DNA of 64,000 nucleotides from Halobacillus mangrovi (lineage in GTDB: Bacteria; Bacillota; Bacilli; Bacillales; Halobacillaceae): NCBI RefSeq assembly GCF_002097535.1, contig NZ_CP020772.1:3038001-3102000 (forward strand). Direction: 5' to 3'. Every line of letters begins with the position of its first letter. Position 1 is the first letter of the stretch. The notes beneath the pieces were generated by a model, which did no database searches, was not told where the DNA came from, and was given only the letters and a program-made list of their open reading frames with translations. Below are positions 8,914-17,881 of this stretch, one piece after another. The position numbers and the translations under genes were made by a program.

Positions 8914-9465
8914 ATGATGAATTGCTGGAAAACAGTGAACATCAACAAAGAATTCGGTCTTAACCGCTTATACCTGATGTCGTTTTTGACTGGACTATTG
9001 TCCTTTCTACTATTATATTTACCGTTTTCTATGTTCCATGGCACTCACGATATGAAAGACCACGGCTTTTTGCCACTTCTTGTCATATTGTTTTTCTTGC
9101 CATCTATGCATCGACTTATGCATATTTTGCCGCTCATTCTCTTTTATAAGAGACTTCGAGTGAACTTTAAATTCAGAAAACGTGTTATTCCAACGTTCAC
9201 TTACCAATGCAAATCCAAGCTATCAAAACAGACATCGATCATGATGGCGCTGGCACCGACGTTGTTCATTACCATTCCAGCACTCATCATGGCCTGTGTC
9301 TTCCCTAAGTACTATGCGTATTTAATCTTGTTTGCATCTGTAAATATTGGAATATCTTTTTCTGACTATCTCTATTTGAATTATTTTGCAAGAGCCCCGC
9401 GTAAATGCATTATCGAGAATGCGAAAGAAGGCTACGACATCCTTGTACAACAGCGTGAAGCTTAA
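8914..9465 (+). CDS. DUF3267-family membrane protein
   Basis: A 183-residue membrane protein with hydrophobic segments near residues 20-42, 50-80, 108-130 and 132-150. Length, the N-terminus MNCWKTVNINKEFG and the tail CIIENAKEGYDIL fit the DUF3267 group, relatives of zincin membrane proteases. The position where zincins carry HExxH reads HRLMH (about residues 66-70), so the catalytic Glu is replaced by Arg and the protein may be non-proteolytic. AAAGGGGG precedes two consecutive ATGs; the second, at 8917, is equally possible. It ends in a strong hairpin. Function unknown; the family call is from memory. Confidence 0.75.
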   Translation: MMNCWKTVNINKEFGLNRLYLMSFLTGLLSFLLLYLPFSMFHGTHDMKDHGFLPLLVILFFLPSMHRLMHILPLILFYKRLRVNFKFRKRVIPTFTYQCKSKLSKQTSIMMALAPTLFITIPALIMACVFPKYYAYLILFASVNIGISFSDYLYLNYFARAPRKCIIENAKEGYDILVQQREA

Positions 9466-9483
9466 TCAAATACAGATGAGAAA

Positions 9484-9514
9484 AAAGCTCAGAGTTAAGT
9501 AAACTCTGAGCTTT
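9484..9514 (+). terminator. Terminator after the DUF3267 gene
   Basis: Thirteen-bp perfect stem AAAGCTCAGAGTT / AACTCTGAGCTTT with a five-base loop, followed by TTC. Confidence 0.85.
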
Positions 9515-9567
9515 TTCTTATCCCACTAACACCTCCTATTCCTGTATACTCAGTTTCGAGACTTTCT

Positions 9568-9684
9568 GGGTCCGTTGCGTGATAAGTGTTAGGGTTGGAT
9601 GGAAAACAACTCGTCTAGCTCCTTCTCCCACGGGAGTCTCGCTGTTTTCCATCCACCCCCATCTGTTCTGTGATGAACGGACCC
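9568..9684 (-). repeat. A module, locus 1 (internally deleted)
   Basis: Ends are GGGTCCGTT and AACGGACCC; inner arms are GGATGGAAAAC and GTTTTCCATCC. At 117 bp it lacks about 55 bp of the core. The joint (AACTCGTCTAGCTCC) fits recombination between two CTCGC copies seen in full-length A modules. Confidence 0.85.
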
Positions 9685-9906
9685 ACAATCGCAACTATAA
9701 AGCTCTCATTTCAAATTACATTAAGTTTATTGAATAGTAATGAGTAAATGCGTGTTCAGTTAAGTACAATACTGAACTAATATACCGGACCTTGACGCGA
9801 TTTGGCTGATATATAGAACGTTTCTACCCCATTGAGCTCTAACAATCTTGTGCCCTAATCTTCTTGAGGGCGGATATACTTTCCCAACTTAACTTCTTCA
9901 TTTTGT

Positions 9907-10078
9907 GTTTCCGTTACTCCAAACAATCGGAAGGAGGTCCGGGAAATGGCGAGCCTCCTGTGGGATGAACATGACAGGTGAGACCCCGGAGAGCGATTAG
10001 CTCGAGGAGGCTCAGCGCATGCCCACGGAAAGCGAGTCATTTCCCGGACCTCCTAGTTCCATCCACGGCAACGGAAAC
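9907..10078 (+). repeat. B module, locus 1 (full length)
   Basis: 172 bp, ends GTTTCCGTT / AACGGAAAC. The inner arms AGGAGGTCCGGGAAATG (9932-9948) and their perfect 17-bp complement (10038-10054) would form a strong hairpin around the shared core. Confidence 0.9.
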
Positions 10079-10244
10079 CTTCCATCACAATATATCTTGA
10101 CAGCGTGTCTTTCAGAATCGTGCTATTTAGCTGAATAATACCCACCATAAATGTTCTTTTTCTGATTTTCACCGCATAATTCTGTTCAAGGGTAAGAAAT
10201 TTTGATAGAGTAGTTTCATAGGGAATAAAGGAGGTTTCTTCATC

Positions 10245-10427
10245 ATGGCATTTGGATTTATCTTGTATGCACTCGTCATTTTATTTGTGTTCAACTCACT
10301 CACTCATTCCTTATGCTTGAAAACAAAGATGTCGACTGAAAAGCAAACTCGCGTCTTCAGAACAATCAACGTTCTGATCACCATATTACTCATATCTTCA
10401 TATGTAGAAGTACTCAATACACTATAA
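10245..10427 (+). CDS. Small membrane protein, unknown function
   Basis: A 60-residue protein that I do not recognise. It has two hydrophobic segments, about residues 2-18 and 42-58, separated by a basic loop (KTKMSTEKQTR). AAAGGAGG lies 12 nt before the ATG and a strong terminator follows, so it is very likely a real single-gene unit. It stands immediately before prsA, where B. subtilis has yhaI, but the sequence does not look like YhaI. Confidence 0.7.
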   Translation: MAFGFILYALVILFVFNSLTHSLCLKTKMSTEKQTRVFRTINVLITILLISSYVEVLNTL

Positions 10428-10431
10428 GCAG

Positions 10432-10464
10432 ACAGGCCATGACGGCACCCCCGTCACGGCCTGT
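10432..10464 (+). terminator. Terminator of the small membrane-protein gene
   Basis: Fourteen-bp stem ACAGGCCATGACGG / CCGTCACGGCCTGT with one A-C mismatch and a five-base loop, followed by TTTATTTCTGTTT. Confidence 0.85.
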
Positions 10465-10605
10465 TTTATTTCTGTTTGACTCTTTTTTATATTTCTTTTC
10501 CTCTATGGAACATGCAAGGCAAAATATGTTATATTTACTCATGGGCTGTAATAAGTAGATCTCTACGTCATGAAAATCATAAAATCGCAAATAGGAGTGT
10601 ACGTC

Positions 10606-11541
10606 ATGAAGAAAATTGCAATCACAGCTGCCATAGCGGCCAGCGTATTCACTTTATCCGCTTGTTCATCTAATGCGGATGATTCCAAAACTGTTGTAGA
10701 AACAAGCGGCGGGGAAATCACAAAAGAAGAATTTTATCAGGAATTAAAGAAAAGTAATGGAGAACAAGTTCTACAGCAACTAGTCATGAAAGAAGTCCTA
10801 GCAAATAAATACGATGTATCTGATGAAGCAGTCAATAAAGAACTAGAAACTCTAAAAGAACAATACGGTGACCAGTTTGAAATGGTCCTTCAGCAAAGCG
10901 GCTATGGAAGCGAAGAAGAATTTAAAGAAGTCATCCGTTTCAGTCTTCTACAAGAAAAAGCAGCATCTGAAGATGTCGAAATTTCCGAAGAAGAGATGAA
11001 GCAATACTATGAGCGCATGAAGACAGAAGTTCAAGCAAGCCACATCCTAGTCAAAGACGAAGAAACAGCTAAAGAAGTAAAACAAAAGCTTGAAGACGGA
11101 GGAGACTTCGGTAAACTTGCAAGTGAATATTCTTCTGACGGATCCGCACAGCAAGGTGGTAAGCTTGGCTGGTTCGGACCTGGTAAAATGGCACCTGAAT
11201 TCGAAGAAGCAGCATATAGCCTTGAAAAAGGTGAAATTAGCGAACCTGTCAAAACTCAGTTCGGCTTTCATATTATTAAAGTAACAGACAAACGAGATGC
11301 TGAAGATGTGAAACCATATGAAGAAGCAAAAGAAGAAATCAAGCGTACCCTTGTTAGTCAAAAAGTCGATCAGGCTAAGCTGCAAGAGAAAATGGATAAA
11401 TTGATGCAAGAAGCAGAAATTGACGTTAAAATTGAAGAGTACAAAGACCTATTCAAACAACCTGAATCTGCTCCTGCCGAAGGTTCTGAGTCAGGCGGAA
11501 CAGAGGGAAATAGTTCAGAGCAAAACACAACCGAAGAATAA
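10606..11541 (+). CDS. prsA: PrsA, extracellular peptidyl-prolyl isomerase lipoprotein
   Basis: Foldase that acts on the outer face of the membrane to help secreted proteins fold. The 311-residue precursor has a lipobox LSAC with the lipidated Cys at 20, a SurA-like helical N-domain, and a central parvulin domain at about residues 138-228 ([38 protein letters not shown]). A helical C-part and an acidic Ser/Gly/Glu tail follow. AGGAG precedes the ATG at 10606; an in-frame ATG 36 bp upstream lacks a site. Position after scoC matches B. subtilis. The strongly acidic composition is typical of exported proteins in halophiles. Confidence 0.96.
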   Translation: MKKIAITAAIAASVFTLSACSSNADDSKTVVETSGGEITKEEFYQELKKSNGEQVLQQLVMKEVLANKYDVSDEAVNKELETLKEQYGDQFEMVLQQSGYGSEEEFKEVIRFSLLQEKAASEDVEISEEEMKQYYERMKTEVQASHILVKDEETAKEVKQKLEDGGDFGKLASEYSSDGSAQQGGKLGWFGPGKMAPEFEEAAYSLEKGEISEPVKTQFGFHIIKVTDKRDAEDVKPYEEAKEEIKRTLVSQKVDQAKLQEKMDKLMQEAEIDVKIEEYKDLFKQPESAPAEGSESGGTEGNSSEQNTTEE

Positions 11542-11587
11542 ACAACATCATTTCATAAACAGCACTAACCATTCAGGTTAACAAACC

Positions 11588-11619
11588 AAAAGCCAGGTGA
11601 TTCCAATCACCTGGCTTTT
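11588..11619. terminator. Bidirectional terminator between prsA and yhaL
   Basis: Fourteen-bp perfect stem AAAAGCCAGGTGAT / ATCACCTGGCTTTT, loop TCCA. The A/T-flanked symmetry suits both converging transcripts. Confidence 0.88.
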
Positions 11620-11818
11620 AATCTGGCATCATCGTTTTCTCTTTTTTGCCTCGTCTTTCTTTCTCTCTTTCCATCCGTTTCAAGTAGACTTGACCTTCTT
11701 GTTCGATAAACTGCTGCTCCAAATGATGCTCTGCCCGCATCGCACGAATAGCCATATAACCACTTATAAAAATAAAAATAATACAAAAGTACACCCAGAT
11801 TGGAATCCCAAACAACAT
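11618..11818 (-). CDS. yhaL: YhaL-like sporulation-associated membrane protein
   Basis: A 66-residue protein with one N-terminal transmembrane helix (about residues 3-24, FGIPIWVYFCIIFIFISGY) and a charged cytoplasmic tail including FIEQEGQVYLKRMEREKE. Size, topology, the FIE(Q/K)EGQ(V/I)Y motif and the position next to prsA all fit YhaL, annotated as a sporulation protein in bacilli; its molecular role is not known. The start has GGGAGGAACC upstream. Confidence 0.82.
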   Translation of the reverse strand: MLFGIPIWVYFCIIFIFISGYMAIRAMRAEHHLEQQFIEQEGQVYLKRMEREKERRGKKEKTMMPD

Positions 11819-11887
11819 AGTTGGTTCCTCCCTAACTCATTTGTATCTAGTCTATGAAGTCCATTCCCAGATTATGAACAAGCCTTG

Positions 11888-13144
11888 TTAAGAAATACCC
11901 TCTCTTATCCTTCTAAACATAACAAAATAGATAGCTGCGCTTCCCACAGCAAAAAGGCCCAGCAAGACAAATGTCATAGAATAACTCATATAATTTGAGA
12001 AAATCAAACTTAATGGGGCAAGCAGTCTTCCGATTGTAAACCGTAACGAAGCAGCAGAAAAATACTGCCCTCTCATATTTTCTGGAGCGAGTTTAGAAAC
12101 AAAGCTTTCCTGAATACCAACGACCATTAATTCTGCAAAAGTAAAAATTCCCATGGCCAGTATGAATACCCAAACACTCTGGGTCATTCCATATAAAGTA
12201 ATCCCTACTGCATAAAATAGACTGGAAAAAATAAACACTCTCTTTTCCTTAAACCGATTCATCCATTTCGTTACGGCTACTGTAAATAGAGCAACGAGCA
12301 AACCATTTTCAGCTAACACGAGACCGAAAGCTCGTTCACCTGAAACTGTCCATTTCCAGTCTCCCAACTGAAGCAAAGTTTGGTTCTGAACGACTTCACT
12401 CGTGTAAACTGCTATCAACAAGTCCAATTGCATAAATGTTTGTGCAGCTAAAACACCAGCAATGATGAACAGAAGAAATGTCCGGTCTTTAGCGATGACA
12501 CGGTAGTCACTTAACTCTTTCCAGATTACAGAGAATAGAGTTTCTCCTTTTTCCTTAACCCTTTCTGTCACCGTTGTCGTTTCCTCTAAGTAGTAAGAAA
12601 GAACCCCAGCTAAAAGTGCAGTGATAACCACTCCAGCAAGCAGCATCTCAAATCGATATGTATAGAAGATGTAACTCCCTATAAGAGGTCCGATAACCAC
12701 TGCGATATTAATAGACGTATAAAAAACTGCAAAAACATCTGCTCTATGTTTTTCTGGTACAACATCAGCGACCATTGCATGGGAAGCTGGCCAATAAAAA
12801 GCCCCGAATATGCCCAATAAACTGAAGGCAATAAACGTTACTATTGGAGAATCAAGCCAAGGGGAATTGGCAGCTGCGAACAGTACGAAGGTAAAACTCT
12901 CCCCTATTGCAGAATAGACCATCATTCTTTTTCGGCCGAAACGATCTGCACAATATCCTCCAATCAAGCTAGCAAGCACGGAAAAGGCCTGGGATAGCAT
13001 TAATAGAATTCCCGCATAATCTTTTCCAAACGAACGTTCAAAGTAGATCGTCATAAAGGGGAAGAACATCCAAAATAAGATGTTCATCGAACCTTCCCCA
13101 AACAAACGGATCTTTAAATTCCGATCCCAATCTTTCCATTTCAT
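11888..13144 (-). CDS. MFS transporter, likely drug/proton antiporter type
   Basis: A 418-residue protein with about 12 hydrophobic segments. The major-facilitator signature between helices 2 and 3 is GGYCADRFGRKRMM (about residues 62-75). A central loop rich in Glu/Lys separates two six-helix halves. The end of helix 5 reads NIAVVIGPLIGSYIF, reminiscent of the antiporter motif of efflux-type MFS proteins. It lies 20 bp downstream of yhaM on the same strand and could share its transcript. The substrate cannot be told from sequence. Confidence 0.85.
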   Translation of the reverse strand: MKWKDWDRNLKIRLFGEGSMNILFWMFFPFMTIYFERSFGKDYAGILLMLSQAFSVLASLIGGYCADRFGRKRMMVYSAIGESFTFVLFAAANSPWLDSPIVTFIAFSLLGIFGAFYWPASHAMVADVVPEKHRADVFAVFYTSINIAVVIGPLIGSYIFYTYRFEMLLAGVVITALLAGVLSYYLEETTTVTERVKEKGETLFSVIWKELSDYRVIAKDRTFLLFIIAGVLAAQTFMQLDLLIAVYTSEVVQNQTLLQLGDWKWTVSGERAFGLVLAENGLLVALFTVAVTKWMNRFKEKRVFIFSSLFYAVGITLYGMTQSVWVFILAMGIFTFAELMVVGIQESFVSKLAPENMRGQYFSAASLRFTIGRLLAPLSLIFSNYMSYSMTFVLLGLFAVGSAAIYFVMFRRIREGIS

Positions 13145-13164
13145 ATGTCTTTCTCCTACAGCGG

Positions 13165-14112
13165 TTATTTTTCTTCAAATAACGGTTTATAAAAAGAACG
13201 TTGTTCAAGTGAATACATTTTATCCGTAAAATCGCCAGGGTTCACTTTACTTAATGCCCGATTCATCATATTAAGTCTTGCATCAAGCATATCGATGTAG
13301 TGCAGTACTTCCGCTTCCCGTACTAGTGGTGGTTTCGGGCTTCCCCACTCCGCTTTTCCGTGATGGCTTAAAATCATATGCTGTAAGACGGTTACTTCTT
13401 CACCTTCGATCTGCAGCTCGTTCGCAATAACTCGAATTTCTTCCACCATTAAAGGAATATGACCAATCAACTTCCCCTCTATTGTATAGGAGGGGGATGA
13501 TGCATTTGATAACTCTCTCAATTTTCCCAGGTCATGTAGGATGATTCCTGCATAAAGCAAATCTTTATTCAATTCGGGGTAGAGTCCAACTAATTCTTTT
13601 GCCAATCGAAGCATTGAAACGATATGATGGGCAAGGCCTGACACATATTCATGATGGTTCCGGACAGCTGCGGGATAGGTGAGCAGATCATCTTGATATT
13701 GCTTCACAAACTGTCGAGTGATTCTTTGGAGGTTGGCATTTTTCATTTCAAATATTGCCTCTGTGATGCGCTCCATTAGGTCTCCCTTTTCAACAGGCGC
13801 TTTCTCAATAAAATCAGACACAAAGACTCCATCCGTCTTTTGGGAAGGACGGATACTGTGAATTTTCAACTGTGGTTTATTTCGGAATTGTCCCACTTCC
13901 CCACTTACTTTTACAAGCTCTCCCTGCTGAAAAACATGCTCGTCCTCATTACTCGCTTCCCAAAGTTTAGCGTCAATTTCCCCTGTCTTATCCTTCAGCA
14001 TGAACGATAAGAATGGTTTGCCATTACTAGCTACTCCTTTTGTAGCTGATTTTATCAAAAGAAAATGATCGAAGGTTTCTCCAATTTGGTAATAAGCTAT
14101 TCCTTTTTTCAA
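13165..14112 (-). CDS. yhaM: YhaM, 3'-5' exoribonuclease
   Basis: A 315-residue protein with an N-terminal OB fold (about residues 10-95, KDKTGEIDAKLWEA within it) and a C-terminal HD domain carrying the metal motif HDLGK (about residues 191-195) and HH further on (ILSHHGKAEWG). This two-domain layout and the sequence match YhaM, an Mn-dependent 3' exonuclease acting on RNA and single-stranded DNA. It precedes the MFS gene and follows the YhaNO region as in B. subtilis. Confidence 0.95.
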   Translation of the reverse strand: MKKGIAYYQIGETFDHFLLIKSATKGVASNGKPFLSFMLKDKTGEIDAKLWEASNEDEHVFQQGELVKVSGEVGQFRNKPQLKIHSIRPSQKTDGVFVSDFIEKAPVEKGDLMERITEAIFEMKNANLQRITRQFVKQYQDDLLTYPAAVRNHHEYVSGLAHHIVSMLRLAKELVGLYPELNKDLLYAGIILHDLGKLRELSNASSPSYTIEGKLIGHIPLMVEEIRVIANELQIEGEEVTVLQHMILSHHGKAEWGSPKPPLVREAEVLHYIDMLDARLNMMNRALSKVNPGDFTDKMYSLEQRSFYKPLFEEK

Positions 14113-14142
14113 ATTTCACTCCCCCTTTTTCATATAAAAAAA

Positions 14143-14197
14143 CTGTCCCTTCATCCCTTCACGTACTATAATACTACGCTCCTGGAGGTGGGGACAG
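14143..14197 (-). terminator. Terminator of the second GbsR-like gene
   Basis: On the minus strand CTGTCCC and GGGACAG pair around a partly self-complementary 40-base loop and are followed by TTTTTTT. Confidence 0.55.
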
Positions 14198-14207
14198 CTT
14201 TATACAG

Positions 14208-14774
14208 TTAGGAATCCTGGGTTTCTTTCTGTTCGACCTTAGGTACATATTGAAAGATCTCACCAGACTCTACGACATGGATGAATTTCATCAGCCATCG
14301 ATAATAGTTTTGAGCATACGTGAGCTTTTCGATGTCCTGATCAATTTTCTCAATTAATTTTTCATCCTCTGTCTTCTCTTTAAGATTCATTAATTCTTGT
14401 ATGGTTTCATCAGCTTCTTCAATATTGGTTTCTGTATGATGCCTCCATCGACTTCCAAACAAAGAGGTAAATGACTTGTACCAATCTTCTTCAGACTTGT
14501 ACAAATCTTTGCGGACCCCTTTTTTAAATGAAGGTTCGACCATTTTCATATCAGATAGAGCCCTTACACCCGTTGACATACTCGTTTTACTCATTTCAAG
14601 GGCTTCCCTCATATCATCAAGGGTCATTGGCTCTCCAGAAAAGTAAAGCACTCCATACAATCGGCCTATGGACGGGGTGACACCATATAGATTCATGTTC
14701 TTTGCAATCACTTGTATGAATTGTTCGATTGTTTCTTCATATTTAATCCAGTCATTATTATTTTTTTCTGGCAA
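14208..14774 (-). CDS. GbsR/OpcR-type regulator (second copy)
   Basis: A 188-residue MarR-superfamily winged helix with the same core as the gene beside opuA: MTLDDMREALEMSKTSMSTGVRAL and KKGVRKDLYKSEEDWY. In Bacillus, GbsR controls choline oxidation (gbsAB) and OpcR controls choline/betaine ABC transporters. No such target lies next to this copy, so it is an orphan acting in trans or on itself. It differs in a longer helical C-terminus (about residues 120-188) rich in Glu/Lys. A run of GGAGGGTTTCC precedes the ATG. Confidence 0.85.
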   Translation of the reverse strand: MPEKNNNDWIKYEETIEQFIQVIAKNMNLYGVTPSIGRLYGVLYFSGEPMTLDDMREALEMSKTSMSTGVRALSDMKMVEPSFKKGVRKDLYKSEEDWYKSFTSLFGSRWRHHTETNIEEADETIQELMNLKEKTEDEKLIEKIDQDIEKLTYAQNYYRWLMKFIHVVESGEIFQYVPKVEQKETQDS

Positions 14775-14974
14775 TGGAAACCCTCCAATTGCTATTTACT
14801 CAATTCTTATCTTTATACCCATGCCCTCTGCTTCTTCCATGCAGGTAGACCATGTCAGGAGCGAGGTTTGTATACTGGTTCCTTACTTTACAAAACATCC
14901 ATAAATCATTACTGCGCCTTAATCTTAAAATATTTTATCATTAAAATAGGGGATATGCGACCTTATCCCACATT

Positions 14975-17881
14975 TTAGTCCAGAATTAGCGCTTTTGCTT
15001 TGCTAAATTGGTTCTGTAGATCGCTTCTCCATGTAAAAAGAACGACTTGATGGCGACTTGCAACCTCTTCCAATATTCGCAGCATGACCTGAAGACGATC
15101 ATGGTCGAAATGGACAAAAGCATCATCCATGAGAAATGGAAGACGTAATGCCTCTGCCATCGTCTCTCCTAAAGCAATTCTTAAAGCGACATAGAGCTGA
15201 TCCTTCGTCCCTCTGGATAATTCTTGAACTTCATAATGCTGACTGTCCTTATGAACAAGCTTCATCTCTTGTTGCTCTGTGGATAAAAGGAGAATGTCCG
15301 TGTAACGATTGTTTGTCAATTGTCTGAAATACACAGAAGCCTTCTCAATAACTTCTGGAAGGTACTTCTCCATATATTGCTTTTTGGTTTTCTGTAACAG
15401 TTGAAAAGCGAGTTGATGTCTAGCCCACTCTTTTGCATACTCTCTTAATTTATCCTTTTCTAACTCTGATTGGTGGATCAATTCAGAAAGTTGACCTGAG
15501 TTCTCCAATTGTAAAAGCTGATTTTTTGTATCCGACAAAGCTTGCTGAAGTTCTCGCAAGTTTGTTTCCGTTTCTGTCATATCATCGTTTAAGCTTTGCA
15601 TTTCTGCTCTGAGCTTAGACTCATGTGGAGTTTGCTCCCAAATGTTAAATTCCTGCTGTTCACTTTCAGAAATCATCCCGTTAACCTGCTGTTCCAAACT
15701 TTGGAGTGATCTTTGATCCTCCTTCAATCTGTCATGCTTATCGGCTAACGAATAAAAGGAGTCCTCATCTTCTGCTCCGGCTTGACTAAAAAGCTCATCC
15801 CTTTTCTTGAAGAACGAAACAAGCCGTATGTTGATTTCATTAATCTTTTGCTTCGTCTCATCCACTTCATGATGCAATTGCCTTACCCGTTCTGCATTTC
15901 GTTCATGTTTCTGCACCCATAATTGAAGGTGTTCCCACAATTGATCGACGCTTTTCTGAACCGATTCCCAATTCCTATCATTGTAAAACTTCTCCAGATC
16001 AAAAAATATCCTCTGAATTACTTGGTTATTCGATTCGATTTGATTTTGAAGTGACTCCAGCTCCTCACTTCTTTCTTTCGCCTTGGCCAAAAGGTGATAA
16101 AGCTTATCCCAATGACCAATGTCAAGAGCCATTAAAAACGGATAGAGATTCTCCTGCTCCTGAATTCCCGCTTCTAATCTCCTTTTCCTCTGTAGTAAAA
16201 GCTTTCGTTTCTCATCCAGCCGAATTTCTTCTTGATTCAATTGTTTCCAACGGTTTCTTACGTGACTATACTCTGCCCTATTCTTTTCAAACTGCTGCAA
16301 CTTCTCTCTTGCTTCTTCCACCGACAGCTTTGGAACATGGGCAGCACTCTCCTTAGATGCCTGCAAATTCTTTTGATACGTTTGATGATTGGTAAAACCT
16401 CCAAGAAGAAAAAGGATACCCGCTACTGTTGAAAACACGCCTAACAAGATACTAGAAGTGATCCACGCGGCCAGTCCTCCGGCGATGAGAAGAAACAACG
16501 CAAACCTGAACAGTAAGTCACGTCGTTGTTTTATAGGTTCCACATTTATCGCTGGTAAATCTTTACGGCGGTAAGATTCGTCGATGACTTTCGAATACTG
16601 ATTCGCTTCCTCTTCACTGATACTTTCCAACTTTAACTTTTCTAGTTTTTCTTCTATGTGCTGCTGTTCCTGATGTAACTCTCGGTCACTTTCGTTTAAG
16701 CGGGTTTCGTCTTGTTTAATGGCGTGCGCCTCATTCTTTAAATCTGCCCACCTTCCTTCTATGTAAAAAGGCAGAGGGGACTCTATTAACTCCTCTTCTG
16801 AAATTGGAAGATCCAAATGACGAAGCTGCTGGTCTAATTGACTGCGGACTATCTCCATCTGACCGCTCATTTGCTCTTTGTAATGGATTGCCTGTTCATA
16901 ACGGTTTCGCTCTTGCAATAGAACTCTTCCTTGTTCTAACTCATCAGAGCTCGGCTGGTTTTCTTCAAGTTTATCTAGCCACTCAATCATCTCTTCAAGG
17001 CTTGTTTCTAATAAATGCTTTTCACTTTCAAGTGGAAGTAGATTTTCTCTTAATTGCCTGTAACGTTCTCTTCCTTGTGAAGGAAATTCGGAGTGCAGCT
17101 CACTCTCGTTCACTTGCTTTTGGAGCTGATGATACTCCGAGATTACAGGGATCGCTTTTAGTATTTGCTCGTAGCTATACAGCTTCTTTCTTGTGTCCTT
17201 AACCTTCCATTCATTTTCATTCATTCGATGAATAAGATTTACTCGATGGTCTTGCAGCCTCTGGTAATCTGCTTCTTCTCTTTCAGCTGCAAAACGTTGT
17301 TTTTGGACACCTTCTACCACACGAAGCTGTTGATTGATTAACGGGTTTCTCCCCTTCGGCTTAAACCGCTGTTCAACTTGCTTATCGAACCACTTCTCCG
17401 TTTCATATATTCGATCAGAACCCGTTAAGCCAATATTTAATAATACTTCTCCTAATTCACTGCCTGACATTCGGTGCAAGTCTAGTAAGTCTTCGGCACT
17501 GAAGCTGAAAATAGAGTTATAGACCTCCCGATTTGTTCCTTTCAACAATTCGTAGAGCCAATCTTCGCCATGTTCCACTCCGTTAGCCAGTCTGCAAAGT
17601 GCTTTACCGTTCCGTTGATTATGAAGGCGTTCTATGACCACTTGCTGGTGCTTTTCCGTGCTGATCGTCAGCTGGCCGCCGATCGCTCCTCCTTTTTTAG
17701 GCTGGTAATATTCTCTTTGCTTAGGTGTAAGTCCGAATAACATAAAAAGAATAAACTGGTGAATGGTTGACTTCCCAGCTTCATTTTGTCCTGATAAAAG
17801 ATTGACCTGCCCTTGCTCTAGAGAAAACACTTTGTTTTGCCATTTCCCAAAGCCATAAATATGAATTTCTTTAATATTCAT
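14975..17881 (-). CDS. yhaN: YhaN, Rad50/SbcC-like ATPase
   Basis: A 968-residue SMC-like protein. Walker A GQNEAGKST is at residues 31-39, long coiled coils fill the middle, and near the C-terminus come an ABC signature LSRGTKDQLY, Walker B LPFLMDDAFVHFD and the D-loop. A hydrophobic hairpin at about residues 452-495 (FALFLLIAGGLAAW, LLGVFSTVAGILFLLGG) replaces the zinc hook of Rad50, suggesting membrane association. It is the ATPase partner of YhaO, whose stop overlaps its ATG by 4 bp. By analogy with SbcCD/Mre11-Rad50 it would act on DNA ends; the exact role is not settled. Confidence 0.93.
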   Translation of the reverse strand: MNIKEIHIYGFGKWQNKVFSLEQGQVNLLSGQNEAGKSTIHQFILFMLFGLTPKQREYYQPKKGGAIGGQLTISTEKHQQVVIERLHNQRNGKALCRLANGVEHGEDWLYELLKGTNREVYNSIFSFSAEDLLDLHRMSGSELGEVLLNIGLTGSDRIYETEKWFDKQVEQRFKPKGRNPLINQQLRVVEGVQKQRFAAEREEADYQRLQDHRVNLIHRMNENEWKVKDTRKKLYSYEQILKAIPVISEYHQLQKQVNESELHSEFPSQGRERYRQLRENLLPLESEKHLLETSLEEMIEWLDKLEENQPSSDELEQGRVLLQERNRYEQAIHYKEQMSGQMEIVRSQLDQQLRHLDLPISEEELIESPLPFYIEGRWADLKNEAHAIKQDETRLNESDRELHQEQQHIEEKLEKLKLESISEEEANQYSKVIDESYRRKDLPAINVEPIKQRRDLLFRFALFLLIAGGLAAWITSSILLGVFSTVAGILFLLGGFTNHQTYQKNLQASKESAAHVPKLSVEEAREKLQQFEKNRAEYSHVRNRWKQLNQEEIRLDEKRKLLLQRKRRLEAGIQEQENLYPFLMALDIGHWDKLYHLLAKAKERSEELESLQNQIESNNQVIQRIFFDLEKFYNDRNWESVQKSVDQLWEHLQLWVQKHERNAERVRQLHHEVDETKQKINEINIRLVSFFKKRDELFSQAGAEDEDSFYSLADKHDRLKEDQRSLQSLEQQVNGMISESEQQEFNIWEQTPHESKLRAEMQSLNDDMTETETNLRELQQALSDTKNQLLQLENSGQLSELIHQSELEKDKLREYAKEWARHQLAFQLLQKTKKQYMEKYLPEVIEKASVYFRQLTNNRYTDILLLSTEQQEMKLVHKDSQHYEVQELSRGTKDQLYVALRIALGETMAEALRLPFLMDDAFVHFDHDRLQVMLRILEEVASRHQVVLFTWRSDLQNQFSKAKALILD

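Larger units (their letters stand above)
9532..10138. mobile_element. Composite repeat locus 1 (A module reverse, B module forward)
   Basis: This fills most of the 779-bp gap between the DUF3267 gene and the small membrane-protein gene. Order: outer motif (TTCCTGTATACTCAGTTTCGAG), A module, 222-bp AT-rich spacer without a gene, B module, outer motif in inverted and degenerate form. No transposase is encoded. The mobile-element label is inference from repeated structure. Confidence 0.65.

Noticed and set aside
9855..10040. 61-codon minus-strand open frame in repeat locus 1
   Set aside because: Lies within the B module, with no ribosome-binding site and a biased translation of the hairpin.
10466..10605. 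SigA promoter for prsA (TTGACT near 10476)
   Set aside because: The -35-like box has no acceptable -10 at 16-18 bp; the true promoter could not be placed.
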